DNA of 44,336 nucleotides from Acidobacteriaceae bacterium (GCA_003134435.1 PLBE01000189.1:49299-93634), one strand, 5' to 3'; counted from the stretch's first letter, positions 25,851 to 34,363 are shown. Numbers and translations: made by a program. Notes: a model not told the origin generated them from the sequence alone.

Positions 25851-25875
25851 GCGATGCAAATTCGATTTGCATCGC
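25851..25875. terminator. Perfect 11-bp palindrome between convergent genes
   Basis: GCGATGCAAAT, loop TCG, ATTTGCATCGC, with no mismatch. It lies 19 bases after the hemA stop and 24 bases beyond the amidase stop, so it can fold in both transcripts. No T-run follows on either strand, so intrinsic termination is uncertain; transcript-end protection is an alternative. Confidence 0.55.
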
Positions 25876-25899
25876 GGCCATATTGGGACAGCGTTTGCT

Positions 25900-27696
25900 T
25901 CAGAAGCCCGGGGGGCGTTCGTTGGCTATGCCGAAGGTGCGCTCCAGTGCCATCCCCGCCAGCCCTAAAGTCCCTTCATCGAAAAGCTGACCGATCAGGG
26001 TGATGCCGTGGGGCACTCGACGGGGCGGGGAAAACTTCGGGAGAGGGTGATTCGGATCGGGTGCCCAATCGCTGCGCGCCTCGGACACCGCGACAAAGCC
26101 CGCACGCAGCGTGAGCGAGGGGTGACCGGTGAAGTTCGTGATGGTGAGTATCTCGTCCCGCAGCGACGGCACCAGCAGCAGGTCGACTCTGGCAAAAATG
26201 CGCGCCATCTCGTCCGCCACTTTGCGCCGGAAGCGATCCGCCTGCACGAAATCCACGGCCGACAGAAAGCGCGCTTGACGAAAAAGGTTGGGCCAAGCGT
26301 CCGACACCTGAACTTTCAACTGATTCAAGGCGCCGCTCAGTGTCAGTTCCTCGAACGCGGCCGCGCCTTCGGCGAAGAGAATCAATTCCAGCGAGTCATA
26401 GGGCCAATCGGGAAGTGTCAACTCAACCGGAACCATCCCCAGCTTCTTGGCAACGCTGAGAGCCGCACGGTCGACTTCGGTTGCGGGGTTTTCCTTCATC
26501 CAAGCCGGGAAATAGCCAACCCGCAGCCCCGCCACGGGAGTTTCGGCATCGAAGTCGAGTTTGCTGGCAACACTGGCCAAGTCACCGGCGTCAGGCCCGG
26601 AGATTGCGTTTAGCACCAGTAAGGCGTCCTCGACGTTTCGCGTCATGGGACCGAGTTTGTCGAGCGACCAACAGAGTGTCATGGCGCCTGTACGCGGTAC
26701 ACGCCCGTAGGTGGGACGCAAGCCGGTGACGCCACAACGCATGGCGGGAGAAACGATACTGCCCCCGGTCTCGCTGCCGATGGCAAAACCCACTAATCCA
26801 GCGGCCGTTGCGGCGCCCGGCCCGGCGCTTGAACCCGACGATCCTTCCTCCAGCAACCATGGATTCATCGTCTGCCCGCCGAACCAGATGTCATTCAGCG
26901 CCAGCGCTCCCAGGCTCAGCTTGGCCACCAACACCGCTCCCGCCGCATGGAGACGCTTCACCACCACAGCATCTTCAGTGGGGATACGGTTTCGCAAAGG
27001 CTCGGCACCGTACGTCGTAGGAATGCCCGCAGTATCGAGAAGATCCTTGGCTCCCCACGGGATTCCATGCAGCGGACCGCGATACTTGCCGGCAGCGATC
27101 TCCGCGTCCGCCTGTTTGGCTTGTGCCAGCGCCAGATCGCGAGTAAGAGTGATGACGCAACGCAGCTTGGAGTCAAATTGCTCGAGCCGGCTAAGATAAA
27201 TCCGCGTAAGCCGCTCGGAACTCAGCTTGCGCTGCTCGATCCAGCGCGAAAGCTGCACCACCGAGGAGAAAGCAATGTCTTCGTCGTTCGCAGGAAGGGC
27301 GGCGACTACCTCGCTGCTGCGCACAAATCGATCGCGTGCCGGACCAGCTTTCAATCCCGGCAGCACAGGATTCCACTGGGTCGCGGGAGCGAGCATTGGG
27401 TCGAGCGCCACTTTGCGCGGCCCGGTGCGGCGCTCGTAGAGGGCGGCCATATTCGCGCGCCAACTGCCCGCAGCCTCGGAACGCTCGGGTTCAGTCAGTT
27501 GGAACTGGACGAGCTTTTGCGCCTCAGCAAAAGTGGCGGCCGACACCTCAGGTCCAACCAGCGGCCCGGCGCCAAATGCAGGCGGCGCCCCGGGCGGCAA
27601 GTCGTTGGGCGCCTGGGCATGGCTCGTGCTCGTGACTGCGGCGCCCATTAATCCAAGAGATGTGAGGGTCAGGAATTGTCTGCGCGAGCTTGACAT
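25900..27696 (-). CDS. Tat-exported amidase (amidase signature family)
   Basis: A 598-residue hydrolase. The N-terminus SSSRRQFLTLTSLGLMGAA is a twin-arginine signal ending near SHAQA, so the protein is exported folded. An accessory domain of about 110 residues precedes the amidase signature region: the catalytic Lys in GAKDLLDTAGIPTTYG, the cis-Ser in SSGSSAGPGAA, and the nucleophile region GSETGGSIVSPA. VTGLRPTYGRVP is also typical. It should hydrolyse amide bonds outside the cytoplasm; the substrate cannot be predicted. The ATG at 27696 has GGAGAA upstream; an in-frame ATG at 27726 would add a tail before the Tat motif. It is 33 bases downstream of the NtrC-type regulator gene, likely the same operon. 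Confidence 0.92.
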   Translation of the reverse strand: MSSSRRQFLTLTSLGLMGAAVTSTSHAQAPNDLPPGAPPAFGAGPLVGPEVSAATFAEAQKLVQFQLTEPERSEAAGSWRANMAALYERRTGPRKVALDPMLAPATQWNPVLPGLKAGPARDRFVRSSEVVAALPANDEDIAFSSVVQLSRWIEQRKLSSERLTRIYLSRLEQFDSKLRCVITLTRDLALAQAKQADAEIAAGKYRGPLHGIPWGAKDLLDTAGIPTTYGAEPLRNRIPTEDAVVVKRLHAAGAVLVAKLSLGALALNDIWFGGQTMNPWLLEEGSSGSSAGPGAATAAGLVGFAIGSETGGSIVSPAMRCGVTGLRPTYGRVPRTGAMTLCWSLDKLGPMTRNVEDALLVLNAISGPDAGDLASVASKLDFDAETPVAGLRVGYFPAWMKENPATEVDRAALSVAKKLGMVPVELTLPDWPYDSLELILFAEGAAAFEELTLSGALNQLKVQVSDAWPNLFRQARFLSAVDFVQADRFRRKVADEMARIFARVDLLLVPSLRDEILTITNFTGHPSLTLRAGFVAVSEARSDWAPDPNHPLPKFSPPRRVPHGITLIGQLFDEGTLGLAGMALERTFGIANERPPGF

Positions 27697-27729
27697 TCGT
27701 TCTCCGGTAACCCAGGGCCTCGACAAAGC

Positions 27730-29193
27730 TCACTGGTCTTCAGTTCCACCCGTCTGCGCCCCTTCGTCATCACCGCGAATCAGCCCGAATTTCTTCAGCT
27801 TGTAGCGCAGCGCGTCGCGGCTGATGTCGAGCAGCTTGGCGGCGTGGGTCTGGTTGCCGTTGGCTTGGCGCATGGCTAACTCGACCATGGAGTGTTCCAC
27901 TTCCTCGAGCGAGGTCCCGCCTTCGGGAATATAGAGGCGCGGGAGGGTGCGGCCATTGGGCAACACCTGTCCGCCGTCGGCGGGCGAAGTTCGCTCGAAA
28001 ACAGTGCGGCCGCCCGATTCGCCCACGGAAAACGGCAGATACAGAGGTCGCAGAAACGGCTCCTCTTCGAGGATCATGCCACGCTCGATAGTGTTCTTGA
28101 GTTCGCGAACATTGCCCGGCCAGTTGTGGCTGAAGATGAGGCGGCGAGTGTCATCGGTAATGCCGCGAATCGATTTCTTGAAGCGGCGGTTGTAACGATC
28201 GATGAAGAAATCCACCAGGGGCATGATGTCTTCTTTTCGGTCGCGCAACGGTGGAATAAAAATCGCAATAATGGCCAGCCGGTAATAGAGATCCTGTCGA
28301 AACTGACCGTCCCGCACCGCTTTTTCAAGATCGCGATTGGAGGCGGCAATCACCCGCACATCCACCTGCATATCGCGAATACCCCCTACGCGACGGATAA
28401 CCTGGTCTTCCAGCACGCGTAGCAGCTTTGCCTGCAGTAAGGCCGAGAGTTCACCGATTTCATCGAGAAACAACGTACCGCCGTCAGCCGCCTCGAACAA
28501 GCCCTTCTTCATCTGCTTGGCGTCGGTGAACGCGCCTTTTTCGTGGCCAAAAAGTTCAGCTTCCATCAACGTCTCGGGAATCGCCGAACAGTTGATGGCG
28601 ACGAAGGGCTTATTCTGGCGAGAGCTTTCGTAGTGAATGGCTTTGGCGATAAGGTCTTTGCCGGTACCGCTTTCGCCTTGAATCAGGATGGTGGTAGCTT
28701 CGCTGGAGGCAACCTTACGGACAAAATTCATCAACTCCGTCATCTTGGGCGACACGCTCACCACGCTGTCATAACCGGCTCCGCCGCGCACCTCGCCGCG
28801 GAGAGCCTGCACTTCTGTGCGCAGGCTGGTGGCCTCGAGCGCGTTCTTGATAGCCACGTGCAGTTCGTCGAAATCGATGGGCTTGCCGACAAAGTCGTAC
28901 GCCCCGAGCTTGAGTGCTGCTTTTACATCGTCTAGCTGAGGATCGGCGGTGATCATGATGACGGCGCGGGCGTCGCCATTCTTTTTGAGTTGATCGAGGA
29001 CTTCGATGCCGCTGAGGTCGGGCATGCGCACGTCAAGCAGGACGAGGTCAGGCGATTCCCGCTGCGCCAATCTAAGCGCAGGCTCGCCAGAATCCGCCTC
29101 GATCACGTGGTAACCCCACTCCTCGCATTTCTGGCGGAGCGACCAACGCACCAAGCGCTCGTCGTCCACTATCATGATCTTCTGGGTAGGCAC
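27730..29193 (-). CDS. Sigma-54-dependent NtrC-family response regulator
   Basis: A 487-residue three-domain activator. The receiver domain has Asp10-Asp11, the phospho-acceptor Asp54 in LLDVRMP and Lys104. The AAA+ domain has Walker A GESGTGKD (173-180), the sigma-54 contact loop GAFTDA (220-225), then FLDEIGEL and ASNRDLEKAV. The C-terminal Fis-type HTH is NQTHAAKLLDISRDALRYKL. It needs a partner histidine kinase, and none is encoded in this window. It precedes the Tat amidase gene, which it may control, though the target promoter was not found. Confidence 0.95.
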   Translation of the reverse strand: MPTQKIMIVDDERLVRWSLRQKCEEWGYHVIEADSGEPALRLAQRESPDLVLLDVRMPDLSGIEVLDQLKKNGDARAVIMITADPQLDDVKAALKLGAYDFVGKPIDFDELHVAIKNALEATSLRTEVQALRGEVRGGAGYDSVVSVSPKMTELMNFVRKVASSEATTILIQGESGTGKDLIAKAIHYESSRQNKPFVAINCSAIPETLMEAELFGHEKGAFTDAKQMKKGLFEAADGGTLFLDEIGELSALLQAKLLRVLEDQVIRRVGGIRDMQVDVRVIAASNRDLEKAVRDGQFRQDLYYRLAIIAIFIPPLRDRKEDIMPLVDFFIDRYNRRFKKSIRGITDDTRRLIFSHNWPGNVRELKNTIERGMILEEEPFLRPLYLPFSVGESGGRTVFERTSPADGGQVLPNGRTLPRLYIPEGGTSLEEVEHSMVELAMRQANGNQTHAAKLLDISRDALRYKLKKFGLIRGDDEGAQTGGTEDQ

Positions 29194-29339
29194 CGCTGTT
29201 TAATTTACACGAAACGGAGGCGCATTGCTTCCACTTGTCACAAAGAGCACAGACGAGCAACAAAGCGGATTGGGCCGACTCGCTAGCCCGCCGGACCCGC
29301 ACAAAACCGCGTCCAAGGCGGGAGGACGCCGCTGGACAC

Positions 29340-30839
29340 CTATCCGCCCTGCGCAATCGTTCGGGCCTCAAGTTCCGCCCGAACCGCGATCGCACGCAGC
29401 ATTCCGGCAAATATCCAGCAATGGATAGGATACAAAGCGTACCAGTAGACGAGGCCAGCCAGACCCGCAGGGTCAAAAATGGCCGTCTGGCGGATGGTAG
29501 ATCCAGAAGAATTCGACGTTCCACTGATGGGTTCAACCTCGAATTGCAGCCAGGCGCGTCCGGGCACCTTCATTTCGGCGACCAGATTTAGAAGGTGATC
29601 GGGATCGAAGGCTTCCACCCGCCAGAAATCGAGAGCGTCCCCCACCGCCAGAGTCCTGGCATTGCGTCGTCCCCGGCGCATTCCGACGCCGCCTGCCAGA
29701 AGATCCAGAAAACCGCGCAACCACCACAGAAAGCCTGCGAAGTACCAGCCGTTCGCCCCTCCAATCCGCCGGATGGGTGCAAATGCCGCTGGCGGGGCCA
29801 CGGAGACGCGTTGCGCACGAGAGTCCACGAGCCTGGTTCCAAAGCGGATACCACCCCACGAGCGGGTCTTTCCGGCGGACGAGAGGGCGTCCGACCAGGA
29901 CGTCGCTGCAAACTCGAGATTCTCATTGTGTAGAGCGCTTTCAATCGCATCCTTCAAACCTTTTGGCCTGATGCCAAACACTGCAAGCGCCGATGGATTC
30001 CGCACGAGAGTGGGGTTGCGCATGCTATCGACGAGTTTGCGTCCGACTCGTGCATAAATAGGAGTGACCAGGCCCAGCCACAAACTCGATAGGCGAGGCG
30101 TTAAGACCGGAACCGGGATCATCCACCGGCGCAGTCCGCATTGCCGTGCGTACTCTCGCATAATGTCGCCATAGCTGACCTGGTCGGCGCCTCCAATCTC
30201 AAACACCGCTGCTTCTCCGACCGGCAACTCAAGCGCCTGAAGCAGATAAGCGATTACATCCTCAACCGCGATCGGCTGGGCCTTCACGGCAACCCAACGC
30301 GGGCAAATCATCACTGGTAGACGCTGAACCAGGGCCCGAATCATTTCGAAGGAGAGGCTGCCGGACCCGATGACGATCGAAGCGCGGAATTCGATCGTGG
30401 GAATGCCCGAGGAACGCAGAATGTCGGCCACCTCCTGCCGGCTCCGCAAATGGGCAGACAGCGACTGTCCCTCTGCACCAAGACCGCCTAAATAGATGAT
30501 GCGGCGCACTCCTGCAAGACGCGCGGACGCGGCGAAATTGCTGGCCGCTCGACGATCCTCTTCTTCGAACTTGCCCGGGGATCCCATCGAGTGAACCAAA
30601 TAATAGGCGGTTTCCACTCCGGCCATAACCGGCGGGAGTGAAGCCTGGTCGAGACAATCTCCCTTCACAACTTCAGTGTTTGGAGCCGTGCGCGGCCGCA
30701 GAAATTCAGGATGCCTGGCCAAACAACGAACTGGGCAGCACGCCTTCTCTAACCCCTTGAGCAGACGCCCTCCGATATAGCCCGAGGCGCCAGTCAGCAG
30801 AACCAGTGGTCGGCTGCGGAAATCGAAGGGTAACTGCAT
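29340..30839 (-). CDS. SDR-family NAD(P)-binding protein with C-terminal DUF2867
   Basis: A 499-residue two-domain protein. The N-terminal extended Rossmann domain has VLLTGASGYIGGRLLKGLE, YYLVHSMGS and FRASIVIGSGSLSFEMIRAL, as in the YfcH/NmrA-like atypical SDRs. The C-terminal part (about 320-480) with GGANGWYFAGFLWWLRGFLD, GDALDFWRVEAFDPDHLLNL and GRAWLQFEV is DUF2867; it ends with a hydrophobic segment near YWYALYPIHCWIFAGML. Members occur with DUF2177 proteins, CFA synthases and B12 regulators in light-responsive clusters. It lies 45 bases downstream of the DUF2177 gene. The reaction is unknown. Confidence 0.88.
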   Translation of the reverse strand: MQLPFDFRSRPLVLLTGASGYIGGRLLKGLEKACCPVRCLARHPEFLRPRTAPNTEVVKGDCLDQASLPPVMAGVETAYYLVHSMGSPGKFEEEDRRAASNFAASARLAGVRRIIYLGGLGAEGQSLSAHLRSRQEVADILRSSGIPTIEFRASIVIGSGSLSFEMIRALVQRLPVMICPRWVAVKAQPIAVEDVIAYLLQALELPVGEAAVFEIGGADQVSYGDIMREYARQCGLRRWMIPVPVLTPRLSSLWLGLVTPIYARVGRKLVDSMRNPTLVRNPSALAVFGIRPKGLKDAIESALHNENLEFAATSWSDALSSAGKTRSWGGIRFGTRLVDSRAQRVSVAPPAAFAPIRRIGGANGWYFAGFLWWLRGFLDLLAGGVGMRRGRRNARTLAVGDALDFWRVEAFDPDHLLNLVAEMKVPGRAWLQFEVEPISGTSNSSGSTIRQTAIFDPAGLAGLVYWYALYPIHCWIFAGMLRAIAVRAELEARTIAQGG

Positions 30840-30884
30840 CTCTTAAGATCCACCGGGATGATAACTACCTGGGTCGAATAGCAG

Positions 30885-31292
30885 TCAGATTTTGGACGCG
30901 CCGATCTTAGCCGCAACCAGGTAGCTTGCCACGGATACGGAAGCTGCCAAGACCATACCCCAGATTAAATCCACAACCGTCACCGCCAGCGGCCAATCTT
31001 TGAGTGTCGCGAGATTCGTGAGATCGTAGGTCGCATAGGTAATGAGACCGAACAGCGCCCCGAACAGGAGAGCACGCAACCATGAACCTCTTTCCACGGC
31101 TGGAGCAACGACGAACACCACCAAGCCCGCGATGAAGAGTAGGTAAAACAGGATAGCCGCCGCCCAGTTGACGTTGGCTTTCATCAGGAACCCGATCTGT
31201 CTGGCGTAGAAACTCTTCGCCGCCACTCCGAGCCAGACCATATCCACAGCAAAGAAAATCGGCAAGGCAATGCAATAAAGTCTTAGGAACAT
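30885..31292 (-). CDS. DUF2177 family integral membrane protein
   Basis: A 135-residue protein with four membrane segments. FFAVDMVWLGVAAKSFYARQ, FYLLFIAGLVVFVVAPA and GLITYATYDLTNLATLKDWP are the DUF2177 signature, with acidic residues in or near the membrane. The frame is open up to 31433, but the family start fits the ATG at 31292; the extra upstream residues look non-coding. First gene of a leftward pair with the SDR-DUF2867 gene. The family has no known reaction; context links it to lipid or carotenoid clusters. Confidence 0.88.
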   Translation of the reverse strand: MFLRLYCIALPIFFAVDMVWLGVAAKSFYARQIGFLMKANVNWAAAILFYLLFIAGLVVFVVAPAVERGSWLRALLFGALFGLITYATYDLTNLATLKDWPLAVTVVDLIWGMVLAASVSVASYLVAAKIGASKI

Positions 31293-31914
31293 ATCATCCG
31301 CACTGCAGATCCACGCTCGTGATCTACCCTGACCATGAGCATCCGCGAAACGAGTCGGGATTACAGAATCAGGACACAGGCTGTCCTCTATGTTAGTCCA
31401 CATCCCAAGTCTTATCGAACACGTGTACTCCAAGCAAGGGAGGTCTTTTCAAGTCTGCCAGCCCGATGCAAGATCCCGGGAGCCCAACGGCTGCGTCGAT
31501 CTGACCAGCGTCGCAACCGAGAGGCGCAACTGGGAACGTGGTTCAGCGACTGCAGCCGATGGATAACCCGGGACTCTAGGGGGAGGCCGGGCCGGTTTTC
31601 CCGACCATTCCCAATGCGGTTTTCGCACCGCTCCCCTATTCCTCGCAAAATGTACTACCGACTCTCCAACAAAACTCTTCCTGTTACTAAAGATGAGCGG
31701 AGCCGCGCGAGCGCAGGGCGAAATTTGCGGATCGGAACGAGTGCCGCGGATGCTGGTGCAAGGTTCACGGTCAGAATTATCTCGCTGATCAAAACCCATA
31801 TCCGAAACGCGAGACCGAAAGTTGCGACTTTTCCCTTTTCATTTGCATCCTTATAACCGTAGTTAAATTGAATACAGATAAAATGTGTTGTATCGCTGTG
31901 ACAGGGAGGCCGCA
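31293..31914. other. Divergent intergenic region, no supported gene
   Basis: About 620 bases between the DUF2177 gene (leftward) and the XRE-cupin gene (rightward). Open frames exist on both strands, but their products are Arg/Ser-rich with no family pattern. It holds an ACACGTGT palindrome and a TACTCCAAGCA segment (31427-31437) resembling part of the operator at 3619-3630. The last 70 bases are AT-rich and probably hold the promoter of the XRE gene, but no clean -35/-10 pair is seen. Confidence 0.5.
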
Positions 31915-32577
31915 TTGGCCGCAACCGGTATGACAGGAAATCCAAACAAGCAGCAGGCTGCGCCTGGCGCGAAAAGGTCGGAGCCAACCTCATCCAAGGA
32001 AACCGTGGCAGGATGGCTAAAGCCGTACTCGATCGGTGAAAAGTTAAAGACCTTGCGCCTTAGAAAGAAACTGGGACTGGTGGAACTGGGGCGGCACACA
32101 GGGCTTTCGGCGGCACTTCTGTCAAAGCTCGAGCGCAGCAAGCTTTATCCTACTTTGCCCACCTTGGCACGCATTGCAACCGTGTTCGACGTAGGGTTGG
32201 ATCACTTTTTCACGGACGAGCGGAAGCGGCATCTGGTGGCAGTGGCCAAAAGGCGGGATCGCCAGCGCTTTCCTGAGCGCCCGGGGAAATCCGAGGTCTC
32301 ATATTTTTTCGAAACTCTCGACTACGGAGCGACACCCAGGAAACTCAACGCCTATTACGCGGAATTTCAAAGGATCGCGAAGGAAAAACTGAAGCCTCAC
32401 GCTCACGCTGGGGCGGAGCTTTTGTATCTGACCTCCGGCGCACTCGTAGTCACGATTGGGGGGCAAGGCTATGACTTGGAGGCTGGCGACTCCATCTACT
32501 TCGATTCCAGCGTGCCGCATACCTACTGCAAATCGAGCGAAAACCTCTGCACCGCGCTGATTGTTACCGTACCTTGA
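31915..32577 (+). CDS. XRE-family transcriptional regulator with cupin domain
   Basis: A 220-residue regulator. After a polar N-terminal tail, the HTH spans about 40-95 (GEKLKTLRLRKKLGLVELGR, TGLSAALLSKLERSKLYPTL). The C-terminal small cupin (about 145-218) has PHAHAGAELLYLTSGALVV and EAGDSIYFDSSVPHTY, with His residues suited to metal or ligand binding. Such MocR-unrelated HTH-cupin proteins (PuuR-like) sense small metabolites. The TTG at 31915 is chosen for GGGAGG five bases upstream; a GTG at 31885 in frame lies before that site. It is convergent with the SDR gene, 22 bases apart. Target genes are unknown. Confidence 0.88.
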   Translation: MAATGMTGNPNKQQAAPGAKRSEPTSSKETVAGWLKPYSIGEKLKTLRLRKKLGLVELGRHTGLSAALLSKLERSKLYPTLPTLARIATVFDVGLDHFFTDERKRHLVAVAKRRDRQRFPERPGKSEVSYFFETLDYGATPRKLNAYYAEFQRIAKEKLKPHAHAGAELLYLTSGALVVTIGGQGYDLEAGDSIYFDSSVPHTYCKSSENLCTALIVTVP

Positions 32578-32599
32578 GAAAACCGCGATTCCCAACACG

Positions 32600-33334
32600 T
32601 CAGGATCTAGATCGTACTCGGGAGAGGCCGCCATCTACGCCAATCACCTGGCCTGTGACCCAACTCTGTTCGGGATCCAGCAACCACTCGATGGCCGAAG
32701 CAACATCGTCGGGCTCACCAATTCGACCCAGCGCGTGCATGCCGGCAGACGCTTTAGCCACCATCTCGTTCTGCAGCAATCTGGCCGTTAGGGGAGTTCG
32801 GGTCATGCCTGGCGCAATACAGTTAAATCGAATTCCTTCCGCGGCGTAAGAGGCGGACGCAGCCAGCGCTACACCTTCGATCCCGGCTTTGGCCGCGGAG
32901 ATTGCCTCGTGGTTGGCTAACCCCACGCGGGCTGCAGCGGAAGAGAGGAGAACGACCGATCCACCCGTTTGGGCCATCGCGATGGCTGCGCCACGGACCA
33001 CGGCGAACGCGGATTTTAGATTTGCCGTAACGGTGCCATCCCACTCCGCTTCAGAAAGCAGGTGCGCCGGTTTCAGCAGGAGTGAGCCCACACAATTAGC
33101 AACGCCATGCAGGGGACCGTGCAAGTCCACAGCTTGTTTGAGGCACGTCTCCACCTGCCGCAGGTTACAGGCATCGAGGCAGACTGTATCAGCGCCGAGT
33201 TCTGCCGCCAGACCAGCCAGACGCACCTCGTCTCGACCGGCCAGCACCAGCTTTGCACCCTTTCTGACGAGACGCCGGCAAAGCGCGGAGCCTATACCTC
33301 CGTATGCTCCGAAAATCACATACGATGAACTCAT
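32600..33334 (-). CDS. Short-chain dehydrogenase/reductase lacking the catalytic Tyr
   Basis: A 244-residue classical SDR fold: cofactor loop FGAYGGIGSAL (8-18), an NCVG block where NNAG is usual, and a C-terminal GQVIGVDGG. The active-site segment reads NHEAISAAKAG: Ile144 occupies the place of the catalytic Tyr while Lys148 is kept, and the catalytic Ser is probably Ser130 or Ser131. SDRs of this NHEAI-AAKAG kind are, as I recall, found in light- or singlet-oxygen-inducible lipid gene clusters. It may bind NAD(P) without classical oxidoreductase chemistry. Last of a row of four leftward small genes; the start ATG at 33334 gives the standard N-terminus. Confidence 0.9.
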   Translation of the reverse strand: MSSSYVIFGAYGGIGSALCRRLVRKGAKLVLAGRDEVRLAGLAAELGADTVCLDACNLRQVETCLKQAVDLHGPLHGVANCVGSLLLKPAHLLSEAEWDGTVTANLKSAFAVVRGAAIAMAQTGGSVVLLSSAAARVGLANHEAISAAKAGIEGVALAASASYAAEGIRFNCIAPGMTRTPLTARLLQNEMVAKASAGMHALGRIGEPDDVASAIEWLLDPEQSWVTGQVIGVDGGLSRVRSRS

Positions 33335-33389
33335 TTCAACATCTCAGAAAAGCGCAAATGAAGATTCTGCGTGCTCATCAGACCGAGCC

Positions 33390-33629
33390 TCAAGCGGCAG
33401 ACGCCCTCACGTCAACATCGAGCTGAGCGTTTGTCTCTGGGCAGTTGCTGTGCTCACTCCTCGCTCTGGCGACAGAAACGCGCCTACACGATGCGCTGCA
33501 GTACCTAACCTTGTCCCAATCGCTCGCTAAACGCCTTCGCCATAGAATGGTCCCGCCACAACAAATGCAGGGTTTGCTCGGTTTTTCCAGAGCGCCTGGC
33601 TTTGCCGCAGAAGATGTATCCCGATCCAT
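33390..33629 (-). CDS. DUF2256 family small zinc-ribbon-like protein
   Basis: A 79-residue protein. The core KPCICCGGTILWRRRLASDW followed by DKVRYCSASCRR fits DUF2256, with two Cys pairs (C-x2-C and C-x3-C) suited to bind Zn. The family is often encoded next to photolyase/cryptochrome genes. AAGGAGA stands upstream of the ATG at 33629, so the longer open frame to 33692 is not needed. It is 55 bases upstream of the Tyr-less SDR gene, likely co-transcribed. Confidence 0.85.
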   Translation of the reverse strand: MDRDTSSAAKPGALEKPSKPCICCGGTILWRRRLASDWDKVRYCSASCRRVSVARARSEHSNCPETNAQLDVDVRASAA

Positions 33630-33696
33630 GGTTTCGTCTCCTTGATAACAGGTCACAGAAAAGTAAGTCACAGACGCACTGCTGAGAAGCAATTGC

Positions 33697-33864
33697 TTAC
33701 CGTCTTAGATCCGCCGACACAATAGGTGCCTGCGGCCCGTCCGACTGCGGTTTGATCTTCGCTTCTTCCTCCACGCGCCGGACTTCCACGTATGTCAGGC
33801 AAACGCCCCCTGTCAGGAGGAGGAAGGTAAACGCGCCCACAAGGAATATTGCGGTATCAGACAT
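33697..33864 (-). CDS. Small single-span membrane protein (55 residues)
   Basis: One strong hydrophobic segment (about 5-25: FLVGAFTFLLLTGGVCLTYV) followed by a charged cytoplasmic tail. No family recognised. The ATG at 33864 overlaps the stop of the preceding 63-residue gene by eight bases and has GAAGAGAA before it, so translation is coupled. The two products may form a small membrane complex, a guess from the arrangement. Confidence 0.7.
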   Translation of the reverse strand: MSDTAIFLVGAFTFLLLTGGVCLTYVEVRRVEEEAKIKPQSDGPQAPIVSADLRR

Positions 33865-34048
33865 TTCTCTTCGCCCGCGCTGCCTGACGGAAGTAGTTAC
33901 CTGCCGAAAGAATGGATGGAACCCACAGGCCAACGAACACGCCCGACTCCTTGCTGGCGTTCATGCCCATGCCGAACCAGAGGGAAACCGAAAAAAGGAA
34001 TGATAAGAACGCCGCTCCAAGTATCAGCCAATCAGCCTTGGTGAACAT
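33857..34048 (-). CDS. Small two-span membrane protein (63 residues)
   Basis: Two hydrophobic stretches (about 7-27 and 36-50) separated by NASKESG, with a conserved-looking GVFVGLWVPSILSAGNYF block and a basic C-terminus. A GGAGG site lies eight bases before the ATG. No family can be named with confidence. It heads the leftward run of four genes (this one, the 55-residue protein, DUF2256, Tyr-less SDR). Confidence 0.72.
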   Translation of the reverse strand: MFTKADWLILGAAFLSFLFSVSLWFGMGMNASKESGVFVGLWVPSILSAGNYFRQAARAKRNV

Positions 34049-34363
34049 CTCATTTGCCTCCGCTTTTGTGACCTATCTGCCGTAACCAGTAGATGAATTG
34101 GCATGCGGGCAAGATTCATAAACATTAAATCTATTTGATCAAAGAGACAATCAGAATACACGAGCTGTGGGGCGATACCTGTCCTGCAATCCGGCGGATC
34201 TGAGTCTTTTTACTATCACGACTGACTGAGACCGCAGATTTACTCTTCGTGACAAGACCTGCCGGCAGAACGCCGATTGTCTCCATCGGAAAGTTCATTT
34301 GCATAATCTGAAACTCATACAGCTGGTTCAAGCTGAAATTTCCACAAATTAAGGAGAAACTAC
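34049..34363. other. Divergent intergenic region before the fasciclin gene
   Basis: About 315 AT-richer bases. On the minus strand TTGATC (complement of 34137-34142) and TATGAA (complement of 34115-34120), 16 bases apart, may be the promoter of the small membrane genes; TTTGATCAAA (34134-34143) is palindromic. On the plus strand a CATAAT near 34303 could be a -10 for the fasciclin gene without a clear -35. Confidence 0.4.

Noticed and set aside
26947-27651. Plus-strand open frame of 234 residues opposite the amidase
   Set aside because: Antisense to the amidase signature region; no conserved features.
31335-31856. Plus-strand open frame of 173 residues in the DUF2177-XRE gap
   Set aside because: Arg/Ser-rich, no family pattern, and it overlaps the probable upstream regions of both flanking genes.
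33390-34363. Possible small-RNA or tRNA gene in the gaps between small genes
   Set aside because: No cloverleaf or tRNA-like T-loop sequence was seen on either strand.
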